A program made the translations under genes and the position numbers. The notes beneath the pieces are model-generated. The model ran no database searches, was not told the origin of the DNA, and saw only the letters and a program-made list of their open reading frames with translations. DNA of 7,187 bases from Methanoculleus sp. UBA208 (GTDB lineage Archaea > Halobacteriota > Methanomicrobia > Methanomicrobiales > Methanoculleaceae): positions 1 to 7,187 of the forward strand of contig NZ_DAFZ01000036.1 of NCBI RefSeq assembly GCF_002498065.1, read 5' to 3'. Below are positions 1 through 4,710 of this stretch, in pieces (the stretch's first letter is position 1; each line of letters begins with the position of its first letter).

Positions 1-20
1 CGAGTTAATAGCAATCCTCT

Positions 21-38
21 AAGGAATTACCTTTTTTT
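21..38 (+). terminator. Hairpin plus T7 tract, likely terminator of a gene to the left
   Basis: A short inverted repeat (AAGG, loop AATTA, CCTT) is followed directly by seven T residues at 32-38. Archaeal transcription stops at T-runs. The site faces the minus-strand terminator at 56-64, so the two together look like a convergent terminator zone. The stem is short, so the T-run carries most of the weight. Confidence 0.4.
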
Positions 39-55
39 AAAAATTCTTGTGATAC

Positions 56-64
56 AAAAAAAAA
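56..64 (-). terminator. T9 tract (minus strand) ending the minus-strand gene group
   Basis: Nine A residues on the plus strand give U9 in a minus-strand transcript. They begin 8 nt after the TAA stop (72-74) of the winged-helix relic. A T-run right behind a stop codon is the usual archaeal terminator signal. No strong hairpin precedes it, which is acceptable in archaea. Confidence 0.5.
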
Positions 65-71
65 TTACTGC

Positions 72-270
72 TTACCCTCCGCACCCCTCCACCACCTTCT
101 CCGCATCATACCGCAACACAGTCTCCCGCGTCCGTCCCCGCTGTTTCGGGGTGTGCAGGTTGATCAACCGCATCTAATCGAGCTTCTTCACCCGCTCGAA
201 AAAGGCCCGCGTAACCCATCTTCTTCTGGGCCAGAACCCGCCTGGTAAAGTTCCCCGGACCGGAGCAGTC
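72..270 (-). pseudogene. Decayed C-terminus of a winged-helix DNA-binding protein (Orc1/Cdc6-like?)
   Basis: The minus strand from 176 down to the TAA at 72-74 reads MRLINLHTPKQRGRTRETVL followed by RYDAEKVVEGCGG. Just upstream in the same frame is RAFFERVKKLD, then an in-frame TAG (174-176). Further upstream, in another frame, is RSGELYQAG (about 243-269). Joined together these resemble the C-terminal winged helix of archaeal Orc1/Cdc6: the TGELY start, the recognition helix with RRxxxxxxxLxxLGLI spacing, and the wing GRTRxxxLxYD. Two lesions are visible, a frameshift near 190-215 and the TAG stop. The family match comes from memory of the motif and is only moderate; another winged-helix regulator is possible. 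The rest of an Orc1 protein, including its ATPase domain, is not present, so this would be a small relic. Confidence 0.35.
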
Positions 271-401
271 CGCCCCCATCCCCGCTCGGTTTGGCGCACC
301 GTAGCGGCGGCATCCACCTTCGAGCCGGATCGCGTCGGTGAACTGGTGCTCGCCCCTGTGGCCGGGCCGGGAGGGGATCGGGGGGCCGGAAAACGACGCG
401 A

Positions 402-572
402 TCATGGTGACTTACCAGAAGTCAATATTAACGGTTCTCTTTCGGCCGCCGGGGGATCAGGCGGTTCCGGCGAAATGCCGGGGTAGTTCACCGATGCGAT
501 CTCTTCTGGCTGCGGCAGGAAGGCTTCCCGGTCTGCGATCGGGAGGATATCGAACGGATCTTCCGGAGGGGC
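402..572 (-). other. Open 56-codon extension in frame after the XhlA-like stop
   Basis: Directly after the TGA at 573-575 the same minus-strand frame stays open for 56 codons, starting APPEDPFDILPIADREAFLP and ending with a TGA at 402-404. The composition is acidic and proline-rich and does not look like antisense noise, unlike the other two frames here. No ATG start lies inside it; a GTG at about codon 29 is the only usual start. The final TGA overlaps an ATG at 403-405 as ATGA, a typical start/stop overlap. It may be the lost tail of the upstream protein after a nonsense mutation, a separately translated peptide with an unusual start, or chance. A TATA-like TTAATATT lies at 422-430 on this strand. 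Confidence 0.3.
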
Positions 573-827
573 TCACCGCAGCAGCATCTGCACGACAGCA
601 GCAGCGACACCGCCGACTAAACCCCCCGCACCGGCGCTGATCCGCTGAACCCGCCTGTCTCCGCCATCTCTTTCGTCCCGCCACCGCTCCAGGCTGCGGA
701 CCCGCCGCTCGAGCTCGCCCGCCGACTCCTTCATCTCGGCAAGCGTTTTGCAGATCCATTTCACGTCCCGGCTGGTCTCGATGATCATCTCGCGGGTGGT
801 CTTCTCCACTCCCATCGGCAGCATCAC
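573..827 (-). CDS. Small coiled-coil protein with C-terminal membrane segment, XhlA-like
   Basis: The 84-aa protein has an N-terminal TTREMIIETSRDVKWICKTL segment, a charged heptad-like stretch (about residues 25-55, ELERRVRSLERW) that should form a coiled coil, and a glycine/alanine/valine-rich hydrophobic end (about residues 65-83) that can span a membrane. This order, coiled coil then one C-terminal membrane helix, is that of XhlA-type proteins, which sit beside holin and lysis genes in phages and proviruses. The start is set by GGAG a few bases ahead of two tandem ATGs (827 and 824); either could be used. It is transcribed away from the 157-aa gene at 961. If the match is right it is a provirus remnant, but no other lysis or structural gene is seen. 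The family call rests on architecture only. Confidence 0.6.
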   Translation of the reverse strand: MMLPMGVEKTTREMIIETSRDVKWICKTLAEMKESAGELERRVRSLERWRDERDGGDRRVQRISAGAGGLVGGVAAAVVQMLLR

Positions 828-860
828 TCCTGCCAGAGATCTGGTTCGGCGGGCAGAAAA

Positions 861-887
861 GCCTGCCTTTACCCGGTAAAGTCAGGC
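861..887. promoter_or_regulatory. 27-bp imperfect palindrome between divergent genes
   Basis: GCCTG, C, CTTTAC, loop CCG, GTAAAG, T, CAGGC: 11 of 12 arm positions pair. It lies in the 133-bp gap between the minus-strand gene starting at 827 and the plus-strand gene at 961, so it fits a shared operator. A transcript hairpin is the alternative. No clear TATA box is visible for either gene. Confidence 0.4.
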
Positions 888-960
888 CCAAACAGGAATG
901 GGACCAAGCATATGGTGTCTGTCCGAGTACCCGGGGAAACGCCAGACAGGAGGCAGACAT

Positions 961-1434
961 ATGGCTGATTTCATTCAGACCAGCAACACCAGAACCGCCG
1001 TGCGTGAACTCGCCGTCCCGATTGCGGGCGTGGCCGCCTTTGCGGCCGTCATCCAGGACGTGCTCGACAACAACCCCTTCGGGTGCGTCGGCTACGTGCA
1101 GGGCGGCGTCAACCACGACGGCGTGGAGAAGAACAGGGAACACTACATCGCGAAGATCAACTACGAGGACCAGGATGCGAAAACCGTCGGGACCATCTCT
1201 GCAAGGGCCCCCGGCGTTGCGGCATTCGAGGCCGTGGCCGCCGCCATGGGCGGCAATCCGGTCAGGGACTCCGGGCGCGAGACCTACTCATGCCGGCTGA
1301 AGTGCCACGACCCCTCGGGCGAGATCTACTACGTCACCTTCAGCCGCAACACCGTGCGGATCACCTCCTACGAGGACGACGCCATCCGCGCCGCGGTTGA
1401 GGCCTGGGCGGACTCCGTTCCGGCCCTGGCGTGA
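961..1434 (+). CDS. Unknown 157-aa protein with internal duplication
   Basis: The start at 961 is fixed by a strong AGGAGG site (about 949-954) seven bases upstream; an in-frame upstream ATG at 898 lacks such a site. The protein begins MADFIQTSNTRTAVREL and ends DSVPALA. I do not recognise the family. It appears to hold two related halves: one starting GVAAFAAVIQDVLDNNPF (about residues 23-83) and one starting GVAAFEAVAAAMGGNPV (about 85-140). Each continues with an RE-x-Y motif and a beta-rich stretch ending VGTIS or YVTFS. There is no signal peptide or membrane segment, so it is probably cytosolic. Codon use is strongly GC-rich at third positions, as in an expressed native gene. It stands alone, divergent from the XhlA-like gene; a role linked to a former provirus is possible but not shown. 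Confidence 0.85.
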   Translation: MADFIQTSNTRTAVRELAVPIAGVAAFAAVIQDVLDNNPFGCVGYVQGGVNHDGVEKNREHYIAKINYEDQDAKTVGTISARAPGVAAFEAVAAAMGGNPVRDSGRETYSCRLKCHDPSGEIYYVTFSRNTVRITSYEDDAIRAAVEAWADSVPALA

Positions 1435-2266
1435 GGGGGGGAGACCACACCCCTCCTTTTCCGGGGGTATTCGCAGCAGGCGAGATCTGTGACTTCCTTG
1501 CATATTCCGGATAATCTTCTGTGGCGCAGGCGCTGTCGCAAAAAATCGCCGGAGATATTTGCCCGCCTTCATGGGCGGAGGGTCGATCCGGTTGAAGTCG
1601 CCCCCCACGACCCACGAGATCGTGTTCATCAGGGTCTTTTGCATGGACATAACGCCGCATCGGGCAAGGGCATTGATCTCGGGGCAGACACGAAGTCCCC
1701 GATCCACCGGACGCCGGATCTCCTGATCCGCTTCAGGGATACCATCAGCCGTGAGCATGCCGCACAATCCAGGATACGCGCATGCGGGTGTTCCGGGTAG
1801 ATTTTACTTCTACCGCTCTATACGCCGTGTTGACCGGCGCCGTCGTTACGTATACGACCCCGTCCAGGATACGGAGTTTGAGCGCATTATTTTCGACCAG
1901 GTCTCCCTCTCTCCCGGGAGGTTCGGACAGATAGCGCTCGAAGCCTCGAGAACCCCGGAGAACTCGACCGGAATATCATATCGCCATCTTTCTCTCTGGT
2001 TAACCCTCTCCGGGGGATGCCGGTTCGTGGGTCTGGTCCCGTGGTGGCTCTCCCGGTGTCGGCTGGAAGAGCAAGGCCGGTCGTGGAGCTGCTCCGGGAG
2101 ACGATCCGTGAACGCAAAAGGACTTCAAAAGAAAGGCTGGTCGTGGCGGAGAAGGAAAGCGTACGTCATACGCCACTCTGGAGATGAGGAAGCAGTTGAC
2201 GGGGAGCCGGGCGCGGGATGAAAGTGAAGGAGCACGAAGTCCGCGGCAGGAAACTGGAGCAGGAGG
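1435..2266. other. Gene-poor stretch with uncertain coding remnants
   Basis: No intact gene is convincing here. A C-rich, T-poor stretch after the 1434 stop (1440-1470) shows no clear terminator. On the minus strand about 1490-1767 an open frame contains SWVVGGDFNRIDPP (see separate entry). On the plus strand, 1751-2221 is open but its frame is rich in R, W and S after residue 80 and has no ribosome site. Another plus frame from ATG 1782 begins MRVFRVDFTSTALYAVLTGA and stops after about 50 codons. A third, about 2020-2187, contains VVELLRETIRERKRTSKERL, which looks protein-like, then hits two stops. I read this as decayed accessory DNA. Confidence 0.4.
1480..1767 (-). pseudogene. Unidentified coding remnant with a GGDFN motif
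   Basis: The minus-strand frame reads LTADGIPEADQEIRRPVDRG near its start and MQKTLMNTISWVVGGDFNRI around 1588-1645, then DPPPMKAGKYLRRFF. A hydrophobic strand followed by GDFN is the active-site signature of the endonuclease/exonuclease/phosphatase (EEP) superfamily. The segment is far too short for such a domain (usually over 230 residues) and no other EEP motif is visible, so at best it is a fragment. The opposite strand reads as typical antisense (HDPRDRVHQGLLHGHN), which favours the minus strand as the once-coding one. The tail toward 1288 runs antisense to the 157-aa gene and is not included. Confidence 0.2.
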
Positions 2267-2622
2267 TTACTCCGCCTGCAGGATCTCAATGATCCGATCG
2301 ATGACCGACGTGACGACCCGATCGTTGAGACGGCCGGCCCGGTAGAGAATCAGATCCGTGCTGGCAGAGAAGAGCCGGTTTGGCCGGACGTTGCCTGGCT
2401 TTCAGAGCGTTCCCTCTACAAAATCCATCTCGGCAATGCCGACAGCATAGCGATCCCGGACCTGCCGGCTCGTGAGAGTCGCACCTTCAGTGCTCCCGTT
2501 CCGGTTCGATGAACCGTCGCGTCTGACAGAGTATGATATCGTCTCCGCCGGGCGCCGTTTCACGGTTGAGAGATCGAAGATCGGGAAACGGTATAACCAC
2601 AACGTCGCCCTTTACAAATCAC
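2267..2622 (-). pseudogene. MazF/PemK-like toxin, heavily degraded
   Basis: MazF/PemK toxins are small endoribonucleases of about 110 residues. The pieces appear in order on the minus strand: KGDVVVIPFPD (near 2615-2580), DLSTVKRRPA (about 2575-2545), GGDDIILCQ (about 2550-2525), TSRQVRDRYAVGIAEMDFVE (about 2475-2410), then KPGNVRPNRLFSASTDLILY and RAGRLNDRVVTSVIDRIIEI down to the TAA at 2267-2269. They lie in three reading frames. Lesions I can name: an extra G in the GGG run before the GAC codon of KGD, a +1 change between PFP and DLS, a loss of roughly 20 nt after RRPA, a 46-nt insert at 2476-2521, and a TGA at 2402-2404 after VEGTL. The likely original start is GTG at 2620-2622 (MICKGDVVV once the extra G is removed). 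The upstream antitoxin is also broken, so the module is dead. Confidence 0.85.
2476..2521 (-). repeat. 46-nt double-hairpin insert inside the MazF relic
   Basis: Family reading expects ILCQITSRQ. The coding strand gives CTCTGTCAGA (plus 2522-2531), then 46 extra bases, then TCACGAGCC (plus 2467-2475); joining the flanks restores CAG ATC ACG AGC exactly. On the plus strand the insert holds a perfect 6-bp stem CGGTTC/GAACCG with loop GAT (2502-2516) and a weaker 4-bp stem GCAC/GTGC with loop CTTCA (2481-2493). A 5-base GCGAC occurs near both ends on the coding strand. No clear target duplication is seen. Confidence 0.55.
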
Positions 2623-2678
2623 GGCAAATTGGAAATTTGCCTGACAGGAAACTGCTCACAGTTTCCGTGCACATCACG
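2618..2678. mobile_element. 49-nt double-hairpin insert with 6-bp direct repeats at the TA junction
   Basis: ATCACG occurs at 2618-2623 and 2673-2678, flanking 49 nt (2624-2672). The region holds two perfect hairpins: GGCAAATT, loop GGA, AATTTGCC (2623-2641) and GGAAACTG, loop CTCA, CAGTTTCC (2647-2666), separated by TGACA. On the coding (minus) strand the repeat is CGTGAT. In the upstream copy it contains the antitoxin's TGA stop; in the downstream copy it contains the toxin's GTG start. Removing the insert and one copy gives one CGTGAT with GTGA stop/start overlap, the usual TA operon arrangement. This makes an insertion with a 6-bp target duplication the simplest reading. A MITE- or REP-like element is the nearest known analogy. 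Confidence 0.55.
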
Positions 2679-2847
2679 ACTCTTCCTCCTCGGGTCGGAG
2701 CCGGTCTTTCCGGAGCGCGGGCTCGCTCGCGAGGGCGGCCTTCCGGCGCCGGGATTTGAGAAACCGGATGAAGTCGAGCACCTCACCGCACGTCCGGGGC
2801 GGGAGGTCGTTCAACCCACAGATGATCTCCTCTTATACCCGGGTCAT
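2674..2847 (-). pseudogene. DUF2281-type antitoxin with a nonsense codon
   Basis: From ATG 2845-2847 the minus strand reads MTRV, stop, EEIICGLNDLPPRTCGEVLD and then FIRFLKSRRRKAALASEPAL, ending with EEEES and a TGA at 2674-2676 (57 codons plus stop). LPPxxxxEVLDFIxFLKSRR is the hallmark of DUF2281 antitoxins, which partner MazF/PemK- or PIN-type toxins. The fifth codon is TAA (2833-2835), one base from GAA, which the family would expect. GAGGTGA sits 6-7 bases before the ATG, so the start is secure. A possible TATA-like GATATA lies near 2862-2875 on this strand. It lies directly upstream of the MazF relic and originally probably overlapped its start by 4 bp. With a stop at codon 5 and no good restart, no antitoxin is expected. 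Confidence 0.75.
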
Positions 2848-2982
2848 GGCGGTCTCACCTCTGGGTATATCGATCCTCTGCTTCAATCTACATATCGCTG
2901 CCTGATGAAGGGGTGCCTATCGACGCGGTCTTGCGCTCCGCACCGAGGAAAAAAAATTAAGCGGGGACTTCTCACCACCACG

Positions 2983-2990
2983 TTTATCAG
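2983..2990 (+). promoter_or_regulatory. Possible TATA box for the UPF0175 gene
   Basis: TTTATCAG lies about 45 bases before the ATG at 3031, which would give a short 5' leader carrying the AGGTGA ribosome site (3018-3023). The match to the archaeal TATA consensus is only partial. An A8 run lies just upstream at 2950-2957. Confidence 0.3.
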
Positions 2991-3030
2991 TTATCCCTCT
3001 CTATCTCCTATTCATCAGGTGAAACCGGTT

Positions 3031-3264
3031 ATGTCCGATGTTACCATCGGGGTTCCCCGGGGACATCGTTCAGGCGCTTCGGCTCCCTCCCGATGCCGTT
3101 CAGACCGAGCTGCAACGGGAACTTGCCGTGGCACTATACCAGCGGGGTATCCTCTCTTCCGGGAAAGCGGCGGCGCTTGCAGGGATGAACCGGTGGGAGT
3201 GGGAGGAACTGCTCGGGGCGCGGAAGATCCCCCGGCACTACTCCGACGAGGACCTCGATCGGGA
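3031..3264 (+). pseudogene. UPF0175 antitoxin with an early +1 frameshift
   Basis: The body reads FPGDIVQALRLPPDAVQTEL, then QRELAVALYQRGILSSGKAA, then ALAGMNRWEWEELLGARKIP and RHYSDEDLDRD. These are the UPF0175 features: LxxELAVxLYxRGxLSxGKAAxLAGMxxWEF and IPxHYxxxDLxxD. UPF0175 proteins are helix-turn-helix antitoxins paired with DUF3368 PIN-like toxins, as here. The ATG at 3031 with AGGTGA eight bases upstream is the natural start and gives MSDVTIG, but the frame then breaks in the GGGG run 3049-3052; one G fewer restores MSDVTIGFPGDIVQ. A secondary ATG at 3038 is already in the body frame (MLPSGFPGDIVQ) but lies 14-15 bases from the ribosome site. The C-terminus has no stop: after DLDRD the frame runs on into the toxin relic. 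Use of ATG 3038 would make a nearly complete antitoxin, so some function is possible. Confidence 0.8.
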
Positions 3265-3273
3265 CAGGCGCCC

Positions 3274-3587
3274 ATGCCGCTCGCGGAAAGTCAACTCCTC
3301 GCCGCCGATTCACCTCTCGATGGTCGGCCGTATCGGTCTCCTTCGACGCTTTTCATCGAGTTGCACTTTCAATGCAACCGCCTCAGATCTTCGATCTGGG
3401 GCAATCTGCATACCCCCTGCGGTCTGGAAAGAGGTCGTGGAACTGGGCGGCAACCGGCCGGGGGCGACCGGGATCCGGGAACGCCCGTGAGTCGGGGTGG
3501 CTGCGCGTGGTCGACCCCTCCGATAAGGCTCTGGTGCGCCTGCTCGAACAGGAGCTCCACGCGGGGCTCTATGGCCTTCCGGCATAA
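3274..3587 (+). pseudogene. DUF3368 (PIN-like) toxin, frameshifted and truncated
   Basis: DUF3368 proteins are PIN-like nucleases of about 150-160 residues paired with UPF0175. Recognisable pieces: VNSSPPIHLSMVGRIGLLRR (3290 on; family SSPLIxLxxIGxLxLLR, with P for L), GAICIPPAVWKEVVELGGNR (about 3398-3457), and, in the next frame, RESGWLRVVDPSDKALVRLL followed by EQELHAG. It then ends in LYGLPA and a TAA at 3585-3587, where the family continues HAGEAEAIALA. The missing C-terminal half would carry most of the acidic active-site residues. The ATG at 3274 is one frame away from VNSSP, so a +1 change lies between 3276 and 3290. A second +1 change lies in the GGG run before AACGCC (about 3478-3480). 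There is also a 43-nt insert (3355-3397). The UPF0175 frame runs straight into VNSSP, giving an apparent antitoxin-toxin fusion created by decay. Confidence 0.8.
3355..3397 (+). repeat. 43-nt double-hairpin insert inside the DUF3368 relic
   Basis: The family expects LLRRLFGAICIPP, but the sequence encodes LLRRF, then about 15 foreign residues (SSSCTFNATASDLRS), then GAICIPP in the same frame. The extra DNA holds a perfect stem GTTGCA/TGCAAC with loop CTTTCAA (3360-3378) and, one base after the linker CGCCT begins to pair, a stem CAGATC/GATCTG with loop TTC (3384-3398). In RNA the second extends to 10 bp with one G-U pair (3380-3389 with 3393-3402). CTTCGA is repeated at 3341-3346 and 3389-3394, 48 nt apart, and could be a target duplication, though that would remove two family residues. 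The exact edges are uncertain by a few bases. Confidence 0.5.
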
Positions 3588-3647
3588 CCCCCGCCTTCTC
3601 TTCTGCCGTCCTATCCGGGTTGATGAGTATCTACGTATATCGAGGGA

Positions 3648-3657
3648 ATATTTAAAT
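3648..3657 (+). promoter_or_regulatory. TATA box of vapBC (leaderless promoter)
   Basis: ATATTTAAAT is a near-ideal archaeal TATA box, preceded by purine-rich GAGGGA that can serve as BRE. Its centre is about 28 bases before the ATG at 3681, the normal distance to the transcription start. The message should therefore begin at or next to the start codon, and no ribosome site is seen ahead of vapB. Confidence 0.7.
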
Positions 3658-3680
3658 GTTTGAGATGTGTATGTAAATGC

Positions 3681-3920
3681 ATGGGCACGATCACGCTGAG
3701 CATCGACGATCGGACGGAGCAGGCCTTCCGGAGGCTGGCCGAAAAAATTCTCGGGAAGCGGAAAGGATCTCTGGGTGAAGCGGCGACCGAGGCAATGAAC
3801 CTCTGGATCAGGGAGAAAACGCAGGAGGCGATCGCATGCGACGCTCTGGACCTGACCGAAACGGCGTACCACCTTGGAGAGAGGAGGTATGCGTCGAGGA
3901 AGGATCTGTATGACCGGTAG
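3681..3920 (+). CDS. vapB: VapB-type antitoxin
   Basis: The 79-aa protein starts MGTITLSIDDRTEQAFRRLA, a ribbon-helix-helix type DNA-binding start: a beta strand (ITLSIDD) followed by helices, with KRKGSLGEAATEAMNLWI at about 27-44. The basic, aromatic C-terminus (YHLGERRYASRKDLYDR) is the part that usually wraps the toxin. Such antitoxins hold VapC inactive and repress their own promoter. ATG 3681 is chosen because it fits the leaderless TATA spacing and the family start; an upstream in-frame TTG at 3660 would lie inside the promoter. The stop (3918-3920) overlaps the vapC start by 11 bases, which indicates translational coupling. The gene is intact. The family call is good, but the exact VapB subfamily is not certain. 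Confidence 0.85.
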   Translation: MGTITLSIDDRTEQAFRRLAEKILGKRKGSLGEAATEAMNLWIREKTQEAIACDALDLTETAYHLGERRYASRKDLYDR

Positions 3921-4347
3921 CCCGCCGCTGATCGACACGAATATCCTCGTCTATCTCTTCGATGCGGACGCACCGGAAAAGCGGCGCATCTCAAAGGATC
4001 TCCTTACGGCATGCTGGCGGTCGGAGGCGCGGTACTCGGTCTCGGTACAGAACCTCGCCGAGTTCTCGGTGGTCGTGACCGAGAAGGTCGAAAACCCGAT
4101 GCCGGTGGAAGACGTGAAACGCTTTATCCGCGATATCCTGGGCTTCGACGGCTGGAACGTCGTCGGATACGGCGGAGAGACCATCCTCCGCGCCCAGGAA
4201 ATCCGGGACCGCCATCGCATTCACTTCTGGGACGCGCTCCTTGCCGCAACGATGATCGAATCCCGCATCGATACGGTAATCTCCGAAGACGCACACCTTC
4301 TGCGCGTTCCCGGGATCACGGTCACCAACCCGTACCGGGAAGAGTGA
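3910..4347 (+). CDS. vapC: VapC toxin, PIN-domain ribonuclease
   Basis: The 145-aa protein is a complete PIN domain. Acidic active-site residues are all visible: D9 in LIDTNIL, E51 in NLAEF, D108 in FWDALLA and D127 in SEDAHL. PIN toxins use these to bind Mg or Mn and cut RNA, commonly tRNA or rRNA; the target here cannot be told. Length is normal for the family. ATG 3910 is chosen because it puts D9 in the usual place and has GAGGAAGG (3896-3903) six bases upstream; an earlier in-frame start at 3874 would add 12 residues from inside vapB. It overlaps vapB by 11 bases and follows in the same transcript. Together with vapB it is the one fully intact classical type II module in the first half of the TA block. 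Confidence 0.95.
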   Translation: MTGSPPLIDTNILVYLFDADAPEKRRISKDLLTACWRSEARYSVSVQNLAEFSVVVTEKVENPMPVEDVKRFIRDILGFDGWNVVGYGGETILRAQEIRDRHRIHFWDALLAATMIESRIDTVISEDAHLLRVPGITVTNPYREE

Positions 4348-4364
4348 TCGCGACGGAGCCGCCT

Positions 4365-4392
4365 CCGGAAAAGACAGCCGGCTGTCTTCCGG
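4365..4392 (+). terminator. Strong hairpin 3' of vapC
   Basis: CCGGAA-AAGACAGCC is followed immediately by GGCTGTCTT-CCGG. The 9-bp inner arms are perfect and the outer CCGG pairs across a two-A bulge. It lies 18 bases after the vapC stop and before the end of the minus-strand relic at 4414. There is no T-run, so it may stabilise the 3' end or stop convergent transcription rather than act as a standard archaeal terminator. Confidence 0.45.
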
Positions 4393-4413
4393 GGCGTATC
4401 ACGCCGATCCCTC

Positions 4414-4581
4414 TCACCCCGCTATCCTCTTCTCCAGCGTCTCCGCCTCGAACCGGAGGATCAGGTGGGGTGAGGTGTTGCTGGCCCGCACCAGCCCCCG
4501 GCCGTCGGGGAACTCCACGCGGACGCCGTCGATATCGACGATCCGGATCCCGTCGCCCCGGCCGCCCATCGCCTTGAATTT
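4414..4581 (-). pseudogene. C-terminal fragment of phosphomannomutase/phosphoglucosamine mutase
   Basis: The minus strand reads KFKAMGGRGDGIRIVDIDGV, then RVEFPDGRGLVRASNTSPHL, then ILRFEAETLEKRIAG and a stop. DGVRVEF-DG-GLVRASNTxPxLxLRFEA is the phosphate-binding C-terminal domain (domain IV) of alpha-D-phosphohexomutases, where R-x-SNT contacts the sugar phosphate. These enzymes have about 450 residues; only the last 50 or so are present. The open frame continues upstream to 4722 but that part (MRILDGRFRPVKSSGKPE...) has no family likeness, so the junction is near 4581. It cannot be active. It is probably the end of a gene copied or broken by rearrangement, with the vapBC module inserted next to it. 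The end after RFEAET also departs slightly from the usual family tail. Confidence 0.7.
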
Positions 4582-4689
4582 GCTACCCCTTGTCAACCGC
4601 CCTCCGGTGCTCCGGACGGCGTGGTTTCCCCTCCGTGCCGGAAAAAAATGCACGACTCGCGGGTATTTTTCCGGTTTACCCGATGATTT

Positions 4690-4710
4690 GACAGGCCGGA
4701 AACGGCCGTC
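4690..4710 (+). other. Hairpin with a GAAA tetraloop
   Basis: GAC, bulged A, GGCCG, loop GAAA, CGGCC, GTC. Eight base pairs closed by a GNRA-type tetraloop is a stable RNA fold. No conserved RNA family is recognised around it and no close promoter is obvious, so it may be structural chance in GC-rich DNA. Confidence 0.3.

Noticed and set aside
457..1143. 228-codon minus-strand open frame
   Set aside because: Its first part is antisense to the good 157-aa gene and the rest is an out-of-frame reading of the XhlA-like gene.
2533..3663. 376-codon open frame on the plus strand
   Set aside because: It runs antisense through the MazF/DUF2281 relics and out of frame through UPF0175 and DUF3368. It is rich in R, P, S and G and has no ribosome site; it is open only because of high GC.
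3369..3938. 189-codon minus-strand open frame
   Set aside because: Antisense to DUF3368 and vapB; no start signals and antisense-like composition.
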